Positions 6,645 to 15,037 of a stretch of 53,333 nucleotides of DNA are shown here, piece by piece. The position numbers and the translations under genes were made by a program. The stretch covers positions 7,994-61,326 of the forward strand of contig PMCF01000293.1 in NCBI GenBank assembly GCA_003154115.1. Direction: 5' to 3'. The notes under the pieces are model-generated. The model was not told the DNA's origin. It worked only from the letters and a program-made list of their open reading frames with translations, and ran no database searches. How positions within the stretch are numbered: position 1 is the first letter of the stretch; each line of letters opens with the position of its first letter. Source of the DNA: Anaerolineae bacterium (lineage in GTDB: Bacteria; Chloroflexota; Anaerolineae; Fen-1058).

Positions 6645-9047
6645 ATGAAAATTCGATTCTGCTCCGTCTTCCTTGTTCTTACCCTGCTGCTCACCTCTGC
6701 TGTGGCGCTGGCGCAAACGCCGATCACGCTCGCGGTCGAGGCCGGCCTGGACGGCTACTACAAAGTGGGGCAGTGGCTGCCGGTGCGTGTCCTGATCGAA
6801 AACAACGGGCCTAGCCTCGACGGTCGGGTGGAGATCACTTTGCCCCGCGCCGAAGAAGGGAAGGTAGTGAACGCTTATCCCGTCAGCCTGCCCACCCAGT
6901 CGCGCAAAGAAATCACCCTCTATCTCTATCCCGAAACGTACGTCGCCAGCCTCGACGTCGCGTTGCTCGATACGACCGGGCAAGTGATTACGAAGCACAG
7001 TGTGCCGCTCAAGTCGGTGGGCGACAACGATCGGCTGTTTGGCATCATCGCCGATCAGCCCTCGGCCTACAACGTCTTGAGCGAACTCGATCCATCCAAC
7101 GGCGTAGCGGACGTGGCGCAGCTAACGCTGCACGCCCTGCCCGATCGATCCGTCGCCCTCGACAGCCTGAACACGCTCATCATCTCCAATGTGGACACCG
7201 GCGCATTGACCGAGGCGCAGCGCGCCGCCTTGTCGGCCTGGGTGGCCAACGGCGGGCGCTTGATCGTCACCGGCGGACCGGGCTGGCAGAAAACCAGCGC
7301 CGGACTGCGCGATCTGCTGCCTCTGTCTCCCGCCAGCGCGATCCTGCTAGAAGACTTGAGCGCACTGAAAACCTACGCCGGCAGCGCCACCAGTCCGGGC
7401 AGCGCCGTCATTGCCACTGGCGCCTTGACCCCGGACGCGCAAGTCATCCTGAAGCAAGCGGAGACGCCGTTGATCACACGCCGCCAGCACGGCCTGGGTG
7501 AAGTCGTTTTTCTGGGCTTCGATCCGGCGGACTTGCAGCAAGTCGTGGTTGCCAGTTCCGCGGCGGGGAGTTCACAGTCCTGGGATGGGTTCCTGGAAAT
7601 CTATCGACAGCTCACGCAGCCTTTGCCCGACAAGCCTGGCTGGGGTTATGGCGTGCAAGATTGGTACACAGCCGCGAGCGCCGCTTCCAATATTCCCAAT
7701 CTGAACTTGCCGCCGGTTTCGTTGATTTGCGGATTCCTGGGGTTGTACATGGTCGCGATCGGGCCGATCAACTATCTCGTCGTGCGCAAACTGAAACGCC
7801 GTGAGTTGGCCTGGATCAGCGTGCCCCTGTTGACGATCGGGTTCACGGCGGCGGCTTTTCTGGCAGGCAATTTATTACGCGGCAATCAACCGGTGCTCAA
7901 TCGACTATCCCTGGTGCAAGTCTGGCCTTCGGCCAATCAAGCCCGCCTGACGGGTATCGTCGGCTTGTATGCGCCCCAGCGCGCCATGTATGAAGTGAAG
8001 GCCGATCAGGGTCTGCTGCTTCATCCGACGACCGATTCCACCCCTTATCAATCGACCGGTGATACTTCCGATTGGACCCTGAGCAGCGATGGCACGGCCG
8101 CACGGGCGCGTGTCTTGATGGACGTCTCGGAGGTGAAGACGCTGGGCGCGGAGGGTGAAATGCCTGCGCCGCAGTTTACGCCCGCGATACAGCTGGTGGT
8201 GGATAATGCGGGCGCTAGAGCTACCGGCTCAGTGACAAATCATAGCGACCTGGTTTTGCAGGACGCCGTGCTGCTGGGGCCGGGGTTGGTCCACCAGGTG
8301 GGCACGGTCGGGCCGGGGGAAAGTGTGCCGGTTGATTTCAGACTGGATCGGGCCACCCGATCCACCCAGGCGCCCAAACAGATATCGTACTACTATAAAG
8401 ACCCAACGCTTGGGGATATTGCGGGACCCTACTATGGGAGTAGTGGCGACGCCACTTATATGCGCCGTTACGAAATGCTCAGCTCGTTACTGCCGTCTGG
8501 CGTCAGCGCGCCCATTCGCAGCGGACGCGGCAGTGGTCTATATCTAGTAGGCTGGAGCGATCGATCGCCGTTGAAAGTCGAAGTCGAAGGCACACCATTT
8601 GGAGCCTTTGATACCGCCCTATACATTATCGATCTGAATCCAACGCTCCAAATCATGTCCGGTACACTGACGCTGCCGCCGGGTGCTTTTACCTGGCAGG
8701 TCGACAATACCAATGGCCCCGCTATCGAACCCTATGATAGCCAGGCTTACCCCGGCAGCTACGTCTTTCAGTTCAACCTGGCGCGGCCGATTAGCTACAC
8801 CACAATCAAGAACTTAACCTTGCATCTCAACACGAACAACAGTAATTCCAGTGGCATCACTTTCGCCGTGTGGGACTATCGGGCCAACAATTGGACGCCC
8901 TTGCCCAACACCCAAGATGGAGACAATGCCGTTCCGAATCCACCAGATCATGTTGGCCCTGGCAGTGAAATCCGCTTGAAGATCGATGTGTCATCGGGCG
9001 GCCCGGTTCAACTCAATCGCGCCGACTTCACCCTGACGGTGCAATAG
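6645..9047 (+). CDS. Exported membrane-anchored protein with GATase-like domain, vWA-cluster member
   Basis: 800 residues. The signal peptide is MKIRFCSVFLVLTLLLTSAVALA. A beta-rich domain follows (VGQWLPVRVLIENNG..), then a Rossmann-like part from about 160 to 330 (LFGIIADQPSAYNVL, LIISNVD, GGRLIVTGGPGWQ) resembling class I glutamine-amidotransferase-fold domains found in proteins next to MoxR/vWA genes. Two membrane helices lie near residues 365-420 (VSLICGFLGLYMVAIGPI; ISVPLLTIGFTAAAFLAG). The remainder, about 380 residues, is probably periplasmic or external and beta-rich. The start at 6645 is chosen for the signal peptide. It heads a same-strand cluster and probably forms part of a membrane complex with the following ABC transporter; no enzymatic residues are evident. 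Confidence 0.7.
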   Translation: MKIRFCSVFLVLTLLLTSAVALAQTPITLAVEAGLDGYYKVGQWLPVRVLIENNGPSLDGRVEITLPRAEEGKVVNAYPVSLPTQSRKEITLYLYPETYVASLDVALLDTTGQVITKHSVPLKSVGDNDRLFGIIADQPSAYNVLSELDPSNGVADVAQLTLHALPDRSVALDSLNTLIISNVDTGALTEAQRAALSAWVANGGRLIVTGGPGWQKTSAGLRDLLPLSPASAILLEDLSALKTYAGSATSPGSAVIATGALTPDAQVILKQAETPLITRRQHGLGEVVFLGFDPADLQQVVVASSAAGSSQSWDGFLEIYRQLTQPLPDKPGWGYGVQDWYTAASAASNIPNLNLPPVSLICGFLGLYMVAIGPINYLVVRKLKRRELAWISVPLLTIGFTAAAFLAGNLLRGNQPVLNRLSLVQVWPSANQARLTGIVGLYAPQRAMYEVKADQGLLLHPTTDSTPYQSTGDTSDWTLSSDGTAARARVLMDVSEVKTLGAEGEMPAPQFTPAIQLVVDNAGARATGSVTNHSDLVLQDAVLLGPGLVHQVGTVGPGESVPVDFRLDRATRSTQAPKQISYYYKDPTLGDIAGPYYGSSGDATYMRRYEMLSSLLPSGVSAPIRSGRGSGLYLVGWSDRSPLKVEVEGTPFGAFDTALYIIDLNPTLQIMSGTLTLPPGAFTWQVDNTNGPAIEPYDSQAYPGSYVFQFNLARPISYTTIKNLTLHLNTNNSNSSGITFAVWDYRANNWTPLPNTQDGDNAVPNPPDHVGPGSEIRLKIDVSSGGPVQLNRADFTLTVQ

Positions 9048-9064
9048 CACCGTGCAATAGCACC
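9039..9064. repeat. Tandem 13-bp duplication at a stop codon
   Basis: GTGCAATAGCACC occurs twice head to tail (9039-9051, 9052-9064) with a further partial unit. Each unit contains the stop codon TAG and is itself palindromic (GGTGC/GCACC). It looks like slippage or recombination at the 3' end of the gene. Confidence 0.8.
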
Positions 9065-9088
9065 GTGCACTAACCGCGAGGCGTTTTC

Positions 9089-10045
9089 ATGTCGACCATT
9101 ATCGAGATCAAAGACCTGACCAAGAAGTACGGCAAACGCACCGCCGTCAATCACCTCAACCTCAACGTCAACGCGGGCGAAATCTTCGGCTTTGTAGGGC
9201 CTAACGGTGCGGGCAAGACCACGACCATGCGCATCTTAGCCACACTGCTGCGCGCGAACAGCGGCGAAGCCGTCATCGCCGGCCACTCGGTGAAGAAGTC
9301 GCCGCGCGGGGTGCGGGGCGCGATCGGGTACATGCCGGACGCCTTCGGCATCTATCACGATATGCGCGTGTGGGAGTATCTGGATTTCTTCGGCGCGTGC
9401 TATCAGCTGCGCGAAACCGAGCGCAAGCGCCTGGTGAACGATCTGTTGGAGTTGGTGGATATGACCCCACGCCGCGACGACATGGTCGATAAACTGTCGC
9501 GCGGGTTGCAGCAGCGGCTGGGCCTGGCCCGCACGTTGATTCACGATCCACAGGTGCTCATCCTCGACGAGCCTGCGTCGGGACTCGATCCGCGCGCGCG
9601 CGTGGAGATTCGTGAGCTGCTGGTCGAGCTGGCGCGCATGGGCAAGACGGTGTTCTTCTCCACGCACATTCTGGCCGACGTGGCCGAGATTTGCACGCGG
9701 GTTGGCATCATCGAAGGCGGACAGATCGTGGCGCTGGGCACGCTCGACGAATTGCAACGCGGCCTGGCGGCGCAGCGCGCGGTGCACATCGTGGTGCTCG
9801 ATCAAGCCGCTGCCGCCCAGGAATTTCTCAGCGCCCTGCCCGGGGTTAGCGGAGTAGAAACGCCGGCCGAGCAGACGCCGCAGACGCGCACGCGCCTGGA
9901 AGTCAAATTCACAGGCGATGACACGGCGTTGAGCGCCATGCTCACGGGCCTGGCCGCGCGCCACGTGCCCGTCGTGCATTTTAGCGAAGACAGCCAGAAT
10001 CTGGAAGACATCTTCATGCAGCTGACCAAGTCGTCGTTGGAGTAG
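9089..10045 (+). CDS. ABC-2 type transporter ATP-binding protein
   Basis: 318 residues. Walker A is GPNGAGKTT (about residue 37), the Q-loop region is IGYMPDAFG, the signature is LSRGLQQRLGLA, Walker B is VLILDEPASGLDP (about 155-167), and the H-loop is FFSTHIL. The signature has SRGLQ in place of LSGGQ, which is common in ABC-2 ATPases. The C-terminal 90 residues are an accessory domain ending SEDSQNLEDIFMQLT. It pairs with the permease 90 bp downstream and would power export or membrane remodelling. Substrate cannot be read from sequence; its place between vWA-cluster genes suggests a link to that complex. Confidence 0.93.
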   Translation: MSTIIEIKDLTKKYGKRTAVNHLNLNVNAGEIFGFVGPNGAGKTTTMRILATLLRANSGEAVIAGHSVKKSPRGVRGAIGYMPDAFGIYHDMRVWEYLDFFGACYQLRETERKRLVNDLLELVDMTPRRDDMVDKLSRGLQQRLGLARTLIHDPQVLILDEPASGLDPRARVEIRELLVELARMGKTVFFSTHILADVAEICTRVGIIEGGQIVALGTLDELQRGLAAQRAVHIVVLDQAAAAQEFLSALPGVSGVETPAEQTPQTRTRLEVKFTGDDTALSAMLTGLAARHVPVVHFSEDSQNLEDIFMQLTKSSLE

Positions 10046-10049
10046 ATCG

Positions 10050-10110
10050 GAGAACCCGGGTTTCTCCCTTTCAGGCGTAATGCAAGACAACCCGTAGAAA
10101 CCCGGTTTCT
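10050..10110. repeat. Two AGAAACCCGGTTTCT-type palindromes
   Basis: The palindrome GAGAACCCGGGTTTCTC (10050-10066) and a related AGAAACCCGGTTTCT (10096-10110) lie in the 89-bp gap between the ABC ATPase and permease genes. Similar palindromes are dispersed in many cyanobacterial and Chloroflexota genomes (recalled, not searched). Confidence 0.65.
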
Positions 10111-10134
10111 GTGACACTTGCTTGAGGAGCCAAT

Positions 10135-11085
10135 ATGTCAGTCGTTCCTGCTCAACCCACCGCGCCCCGCCGTTCCTTCGGCGAGTGGCTGCGCCGCAAT
10201 CCCATTACGCTGAAAGAAATGCGCGGACGCATGCGCGGCCGGCGCGCGTTTGTCGTCTTGACCTTGAACGCATTGCTGCTGGGCGGCTTTGTGGCGCTGC
10301 TCTATCTCTCGTATGCCACCAGTTCCAGTGTGTCCAGTTCGCCGCGCAATTTGCAAAGTTTGGGCAAAGCCATCTTCGCCGTCACGGTGGGCCTGCAACT
10401 GTTGATCACGTGCTTCACCTCATCGTCGGCGGCCGTAGGGGCTATTTCATCCGAACGGGAACGCCAGACCTTCGAACTGCTGCGCACGACGCTGCTCTCG
10501 GCCCGATCGCTGGTGCTGGGCAAGTTGTGGGCGGCGCTGTTGTTCAACCTGCTGTTGATCATGTCGGCTATTCCCGTCGCCAGTCTCAGCTTTCTATTCG
10601 GCGGCGTAACGTTCGAAGAAATCTTCATCGCTGGCGTCGTACTCATCGTCACCGCGATCGCCTTCAGTTCGATCGGCCTGTTCTTCTCCAGTCTCATGCG
10701 CCGCACCTCGCAGGCCACGGCGGTCTCCACCGTCGTCACGCTGGCCCTGGTGATCGGCGTGCCGATTGTGATGTTCATCATTCAGGGCCTCCTCTCGACC
10801 ATGGTGTATATGAACTCACAGAACGGCACACCTTCGGTCGACGCCGAAATCACCCGCAACGTCATGCTGTGGTTGATGATCTCGATCTCGCCGTCATCGG
10901 CCGGCGTCGCCACGCTGACGAATCTAGTGGACAGTCACTCAGCGCTCACGATGACATTCTCGCTGACCACCGGCGGGCCACTGGTCATGCCTTCGCCCTG
11001 GATCAGTTACAGTATCTTTTATTTGCTGTTTAGCATTGGGCTGATCTTGCTCAGCATCCGCGTCGTCAAACGTGTGGATAAATGA
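10135..11085 (+). CDS. ABC-2 type transporter permease
   Basis: 316 residues with an Arg-rich cytoplasmic N-terminus (RRNPITLKEMRGRMRGRRAF), which is typical of ABC-2 permeases. About six membrane helices follow (near 38-60, 85-105, 135-165, 170-195, 205-230 and 290-308). The SSERERQTFELLRTTLLSAR coupling-helix segment near residue 105 is characteristic of the family. It partners the ATP-binding protein just upstream, and a TGAGGAGCC ribosome site precedes the ATG. Confidence 0.9.
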   Translation: MSVVPAQPTAPRRSFGEWLRRNPITLKEMRGRMRGRRAFVVLTLNALLLGGFVALLYLSYATSSSVSSSPRNLQSLGKAIFAVTVGLQLLITCFTSSSAAVGAISSERERQTFELLRTTLLSARSLVLGKLWAALLFNLLLIMSAIPVASLSFLFGGVTFEEIFIAGVVLIVTAIAFSSIGLFFSSLMRRTSQATAVSTVVTLALVIGVPIVMFIIQGLLSTMVYMNSQNGTPSVDAEITRNVMLWLMISISPSSAGVATLTNLVDSHSALTMTFSLTTGGPLVMPSPWISYSIFYLLFSIGLILLSIRVVKRVDK

Positions 11086-11109
11086 AAGCGCGCCAGCGTC
11101 TTGATAATC

Positions 11110-12762
11110 ATGGCCGACACTTCTCTGACTGACCTCAATCACCAGCTCGATGGCTGGCTGCGGCGCTATCGCCTACAGCGCGCGGTGTGCTGGTCCGTGC
11201 GTGGCGCGGCGCTGGCCTTAGGGGCGGCGCTGGTCATCACACTGATCGCCATGCTGCGCGGCCTATTGCTGCAAAGCGAATTCATCGCGCTGGCGACCGG
11301 CTTGATGGTGATTGGGACGATCAGCGCCGCAGCAGCCGGGTATCTCTGGCGACCCGATCGGCTGGTGGCGGCCCGTTGGTTCGATCGACACTTTGGGCTG
11401 CGTGAGCGGGTCAGCACTGCATTGGAACTTGCACAGGCCGATCGATCTTCTGGGGACCTCGCGCAGCGCCAACTGCAAGACGCCGCCGCGATGGCTCAAC
11501 GCGTGAACGTAAACCAACAACTGCCGTTGAAGATCAAGCGCGTCGATTCCGTATTGACCGTCGGGTTACTGCTGGCCGTCATGTTAGTGGCCTGGCGTGG
11601 CGAGTCGTTCTTTCAGTTGGCCGCGCAGACGCGCGCCGTACAGCAAACCATCGCCGCCGAAGCCACCAAGGTCGAGGCGCTGCGTCAGCAGATCGCCACT
11701 GATCCGAATTTGACCGAAGCCCAGCGCCAGGAAATGTTGCAAGCGTTGCAAGAAACTCAGCAGCAATTGAAAGAGGCGCAGTCGTTGGAGCAGGCCACGG
11801 CGGTGTTGACGCGCGGCGAGAAAAAATTCGAGTCGTTGACGAATGCGCAGGCTGAAGCTCAAACCGAAGGGCTGCGCCAGGCCGGTCAGCGGTTGGCGCA
11901 AAACGAAGGCAGTCCGCTGCAAGCCTTGGGGAAAAATCTGGCCGAAGGTGATTTTCTGGCCGCCGCCGAAAACCTGCGCAACCTCGATCTGAGTCAGATG
12001 TCGGCTTCCGAAGCAGCAGCGTTGGCCGATCAATTGGAACAGGCCGCTGAGGCCCTGCAATCCAGCAATCCTGAATTGGCCCAGCAGCTGCGTGATGCCG
12101 CCGCTGCGGCGCGCAACGGTGATGCGCAAAAAGCGCAGCAGGCTTTGGATCAGGCCGCGCAAGCGATGACACAGGCCGCGCAACAAACCGCGCGATCGAA
12201 CGTGGCGCGCCAGGCAGCAGCACAGTTGAGTCAGGGTCGTCAACGCATGATCGCGGCCGGTCGCAGCGCTCAAGGTCAGACAGCACAAGGAAATCAAGCG
12301 GGCACGGGGAATCAATCGGGACAGGGCAACTCAACGCAGCCGGGTTCAAGCCAAAGTGGATCATCAACGCAAAGCAACCCAAACGGAGGGGCAGGATCAG
12401 GATCGGGCAAAGGCACGGGCAACAGCGGCGATGCGCAAGGACCCGAGGCCGGCGGCAAGCCGATCGATCAAAACAACGGCCCCGGCGATGGCGGCGAAGC
12501 TCCTTACGAACCGATCTATGCCCCACAGCGCTTAGGTGGCAGCGCGGGCGATATGGTGACACTGCCCGGCAGCGGCGACAATAGCGGAGATGTCACCGGC
12601 CAAAGCGGCATCAATCCCGGCAAAGAGTCACCGAGCCAAGTACCGTACTCGCAAGTGTTTGCCGAATACGCCAACGCCTATCGACAAGCCATCGACAGCG
12701 GACAAGTGCCGCCGCAGATGAAAGATTTGATCAGACAGTATTTCAGTTCATTGGAACCGTAG
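11110..12762 (+). CDS. Membrane-anchored coiled-coil protein of the vWA/MoxR cluster
   Basis: 550 residues. Two helices near 35-75 (GAALALGAALVITLIAML; FIALATGLMVIGTISAAAAG) and another near 155 anchor the N-terminus. Residues about 175-390 are Ala/Gln/Glu-rich with strong coiled-coil character (QQIATDPNLTEAQRQEMLQA; QQLKEAQSLEQATAVL). A Gly/Ser/Gln low-complexity linker (about 395-460) follows. The compact C-terminus ends VPPQMKDLIRQYFSSLEP, a tail I associate with similarly placed Chloroflexota proteins. It resembles DUF4175-type partners of MoxR/BatA modules. The start at ATG 11110 is preferred over TTG 11101. It probably provides a scaffold; there is no enzyme motif. Confidence 0.65.
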   Translation: MADTSLTDLNHQLDGWLRRYRLQRAVCWSVRGAALALGAALVITLIAMLRGLLLQSEFIALATGLMVIGTISAAAAGYLWRPDRLVAARWFDRHFGLRERVSTALELAQADRSSGDLAQRQLQDAAAMAQRVNVNQQLPLKIKRVDSVLTVGLLLAVMLVAWRGESFFQLAAQTRAVQQTIAAEATKVEALRQQIATDPNLTEAQRQEMLQALQETQQQLKEAQSLEQATAVLTRGEKKFESLTNAQAEAQTEGLRQAGQRLAQNEGSPLQALGKNLAEGDFLAAAENLRNLDLSQMSASEAAALADQLEQAAEALQSSNPELAQQLRDAAAAARNGDAQKAQQALDQAAQAMTQAAQQTARSNVARQAAAQLSQGRQRMIAAGRSAQGQTAQGNQAGTGNQSGQGNSTQPGSSQSGSSTQSNPNGGAGSGSGKGTGNSGDAQGPEAGGKPIDQNNGPGDGGEAPYEPIYAPQRLGGSAGDMVTLPGSGDNSGDVTGQSGINPGKESPSQVPYSQVFAEYANAYRQAIDSGQVPPQMKDLIRQYFSSLEP

Positions 12763-12823
12763 CGTGGTGCGTAGTGCGTGGTGCGTGAAGATGGTCTTCA
12801 CGCACCACGCACTACGCACCACG
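12763..12823. repeat. Perfect 29-bp inverted repeat built of GTGCGTG-type heptads
   Basis: Arms at 12763-12791 and 12795-12823 are exact complements with a 3-nt loop. Each arm is made of GCGTGGT/GCGTAGT/GCGTGGT units. The hairpin begins directly after the stop codon of the coiled-coil gene and ends 32 bp before the moxR start. No T-run follows, so it would not terminate transcription in the usual way. It could act as an RNA processing or stability element. Confidence 0.9.
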
Positions 12824-12855
12824 TTTCACTCATCACTCGTCACGAAAGGCCAGTC

Positions 12856-13839
12856 ATGACCCAACCTCTTTCCGTCGATCAATTCCGCGAACTCGCCACG
12901 AACATGGAAACCGAGATTGGCCGCGTCATCGTGGGACAACACGAGGTCGTGCGCGGCGTGTTGATCGGTATTTTGGCGGGTGGACACGTGCTGCTGGAAG
13001 GCGTGCCCGGCTTAGGCAAGACTATGTTGATCCGCACGCTGGCGCAAGTGTTGGATTTGAAATTCTCGCGCATTCAGTTCACACCCGATCTGATGCCCGC
13101 CGACATCGTGGGCACCGAAATCTTGATTGATCAAGACGGGCAGCGGGCCTTTCGCTTTCAAGCCGGGCCGGTGTTTGCCAATCTCGTGCTGGCCGATGAG
13201 ATCAATCGCGCCACGCCCAAGACGCAATCGGCGCTGCTGGAAGCGATGCAAGAACATTCCGTGACGGTGGCGCAGCAGACGTATCAACTGGAAGAACCGT
13301 TCTTCGTCATGGCGACGCAGAATCCGCTGGAGATGGAAGGCACATATCCCCTGCCCGAAGCGCAGCTCGATCGGTTCTTGTTCAAGATCAATGTCCCCTT
13401 CCCTTCGGCGACTGAACTGGTGGAGATTCTGGCGCGCACGACGGGCAAAGACACACCCGCCGCGCAGACTGCCGTCAGCGGAGCGGACATCGTGCGGATG
13501 CGCGATCTGGCGCGGCAGACGCCCATCGCTTCGCACGTGAGTGAATATGTCGCACGCCTGATCGTCGCCACGCATCCCGATAGCCCCGAGGCGACTTCGC
13601 TGGTGAAGCAATACGTGCGCTATGGATCATCGCCGCGCGGGGGGCAGGCCATCATTCTCGGCGCGAAGATCGTCGCATTGTTGGCTCACCGTTACAACGT
13701 CGCCTTCGAAGACACTCACGCCGTCGCCGCGTCGGCGCTGCGACATCGGTTAATCTTGAACTTTGAAGGATTGGCGGAAGGCATCAGCGCGGATCGTATT
13801 GTGGCAGAGTTATTGGAAAAACTACCGAATAACAAGTAA
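12856..13839 (+). CDS. MoxR-family AAA+ ATPase
   Basis: 327 residues of the AAA_3/MoxR type. Walker A is GVPGLGKT (about residue 54), Walker B with its extension is LVLADEINRATPKTQSALLEAMQE, sensor 1 is FFVMATQNPLEMEGTYPLPEAQLDRF, and the C-terminal lid contains YVRYGSSPRGGQAIILGAKI. MoxR ATPases act as chaperones that insert cofactors or assemble complexes together with vWA and DUF58 proteins, which are the next genes here. The start at ATG 12856 follows CGAAAGG. The in-frame codon at 12778 lies inside the hairpin and is rejected. Confidence 0.95.
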   Translation: MTQPLSVDQFRELATNMETEIGRVIVGQHEVVRGVLIGILAGGHVLLEGVPGLGKTMLIRTLAQVLDLKFSRIQFTPDLMPADIVGTEILIDQDGQRAFRFQAGPVFANLVLADEINRATPKTQSALLEAMQEHSVTVAQQTYQLEEPFFVMATQNPLEMEGTYPLPEAQLDRFLFKINVPFPSATELVEILARTTGKDTPAAQTAVSGADIVRMRDLARQTPIASHVSEYVARLIVATHPDSPEATSLVKQYVRYGSSPRGGQAIILGAKIVALLAHRYNVAFEDTHAVAASALRHRLILNFEGLAEGISADRIVAELLEKLPNNK

Positions 13840-13889
13840 TGAGTAACGAGTAACAGCACGACTGGCGTTCTTACGCATTACTCATTACT
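13835..13889. repeat. Heptad-repeat hairpin between moxR and the DUF58 gene
   Basis: AGTAATGAGTAACGAGTAA (13835-13853) faces TTACGCATTACTCATTACT (13871-13889); 17 of 19 positions pair, with a 17-nt loop. The left arm contains the moxR stop codon. The arms are GAGTAAC/GAGTAAT heptads like those at 39709-39746 and 40614-40661. Confidence 0.85.
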
Positions 13890-13900
13890 CATTGCCTATC

Positions 13901-14788
13901 ATGCTCTTTGATGAATCTTCTCTCCACAAACTTCAACAACTCACCCTCGTCACGACGCGCGTGCGAGCAGGTGCGCTGCGCGGCGAACGGCGTTCGCTCA
14001 AACGTGGCGCGGGGTTGGAGTTTGCCGACTTCCGTGATTACGTCCCCGGCGACGATCTGCGCCGCGTGGATTGGAACGTCTACGCGCGGCTCGATCGACC
14101 GTACATCAAGTTACGCGAGGAAGAAGAAGACCTGGCCGTTCACATTCTGGTCGATGCGTCCAAGTCGATGGATTGGGGCGAAGGCCCGCAGCACAAATTT
14201 GCGTTCGCGTTGCACCTGGCGGCGGGACTCGGCTCGATCGCGTTGGGCACGGGCGATCGCATTTCAGTTGTTATGCTGAGCGAAGCGAAGCATCTGTCTG
14301 CGTCGTCAGAAGTTTCACTCCGTGGTCAACAGTATCTGCTGCACTTGCTCAAATTCCTTGAAGCGCAGCAAGCGGCAGGCGCCACTAATCTGGATGCCGC
14401 CATGCACCGTTACCTCATCAAGCCGCGCCGTCCCGGCCTGGTGATCGTGATTTCAGATTTACTGTCGCCCCACGGTTATCAATCGACCCTGAAGATGTTG
14501 CAGCAACGCGGACATGAAGTGGCAATCGTGCACGTCATGTCGCCGGATGAAGTCGATCCGCCGTTGGCGGGCGATCTCAAATTAATTGATGTTGAAACGG
14601 GCACCGCGCAAGAAGTCAGTTTGGACAGTGGACTGCGCACTGCGTATCGCGAGCGGGTACAGGCGTGGCGCACTGAAGCGCAAGTCTTTTGCCGCGCGCG
14701 CGGCGTGCGCTATCTCGCCGTCGAAACCGATCGGGCGTGGGATGAAGTGGTGTTGTACGACATGCGCAAAGCGGGAATGGTCAAATAG
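13901..14788 (+). CDS. DUF58 / vWA-fold protein
   Basis: 295 residues. The DUF58 signature is seen as RGAGLEFADFRDYVPGDDLR followed by RVDWNVYARLDRPYIKLREE (residues about 36-75). A vWA-like MIDAS follows (ILVDASKSMDWGE), and later VIVISDLLSP gives the second metal-loop aspartate. DUF58 proteins are the standard partners of MoxR ATPases, and the gene follows moxR directly. Near residues 125-137 the protein reads VVMLSEAKHLSASS, whose DNA matches a common palindromic intergenic repeat, so a repeat may have entered the frame here. ATG 13901 is chosen over TTG 13892. Confidence 0.9.
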   Translation: MLFDESSLHKLQQLTLVTTRVRAGALRGERRSLKRGAGLEFADFRDYVPGDDLRRVDWNVYARLDRPYIKLREEEEDLAVHILVDASKSMDWGEGPQHKFAFALHLAAGLGSIALGTGDRISVVMLSEAKHLSASSEVSLRGQQYLLHLLKFLEAQQAAGATNLDAAMHRYLIKPRRPGLVIVISDLLSPHGYQSTLKMLQQRGHEVAIVHVMSPDEVDPPLAGDLKLIDVETGTAQEVSLDSGLRTAYRERVQAWRTEAQVFCRARGVRYLAVETDRAWDEVVLYDMRKAGMVK

Positions 14789-14825
14789 AACTCTGGCGAA
14801 CGCAAATGACGCAGATTGAAAGTTA

Positions 14826-14942
14826 CTGCTCAGCCGTCATGCCCGAGTGCTTCTGTCGGGCATCCAGATTCGTTGCGGGCACGGCTTCTGGATTCCCGCT
14901 TACAGCATGCGGGAATGACAACACCGCGCAACGGCTGAGCAG
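14826..14942. mobile_element. MITE-like element, family B copy 1
   Basis: 117 bp with terminal inverted repeats CTGCTCAGCCGT (14826-14837) and ACGGCTGAGCAG (14931-14942). Inside are two hairpins: ATGCCCGAG..TCGGGCAT and ATTCCCGC..GCGGGAAT. It sits between the DUF58 and vWA genes. Related copies are at 18320-18443 and 42991-43120. Confidence 0.75.
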
Positions 14943-15037
14943 ATACGGATTAACGCTGATATTTTGGGTATCTGCTTTTATCCGCGTTATCTGTGCGCTT
15001 CGCGTCTGCGTCCAAAAACAAGTTCGGCCACAATAAC

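Noticed and set aside
9236-10117. 293-codon reverse frame opposite the ABC ATPase gene
   Set aside because: Composition is that of an antisense shadow, and the forward gene has every ABC motif.
12763-12823. 29-bp hairpin as an intrinsic terminator
   Set aside because: No T-run on either side, and the downstream moxR gene belongs to the same apparent operon.
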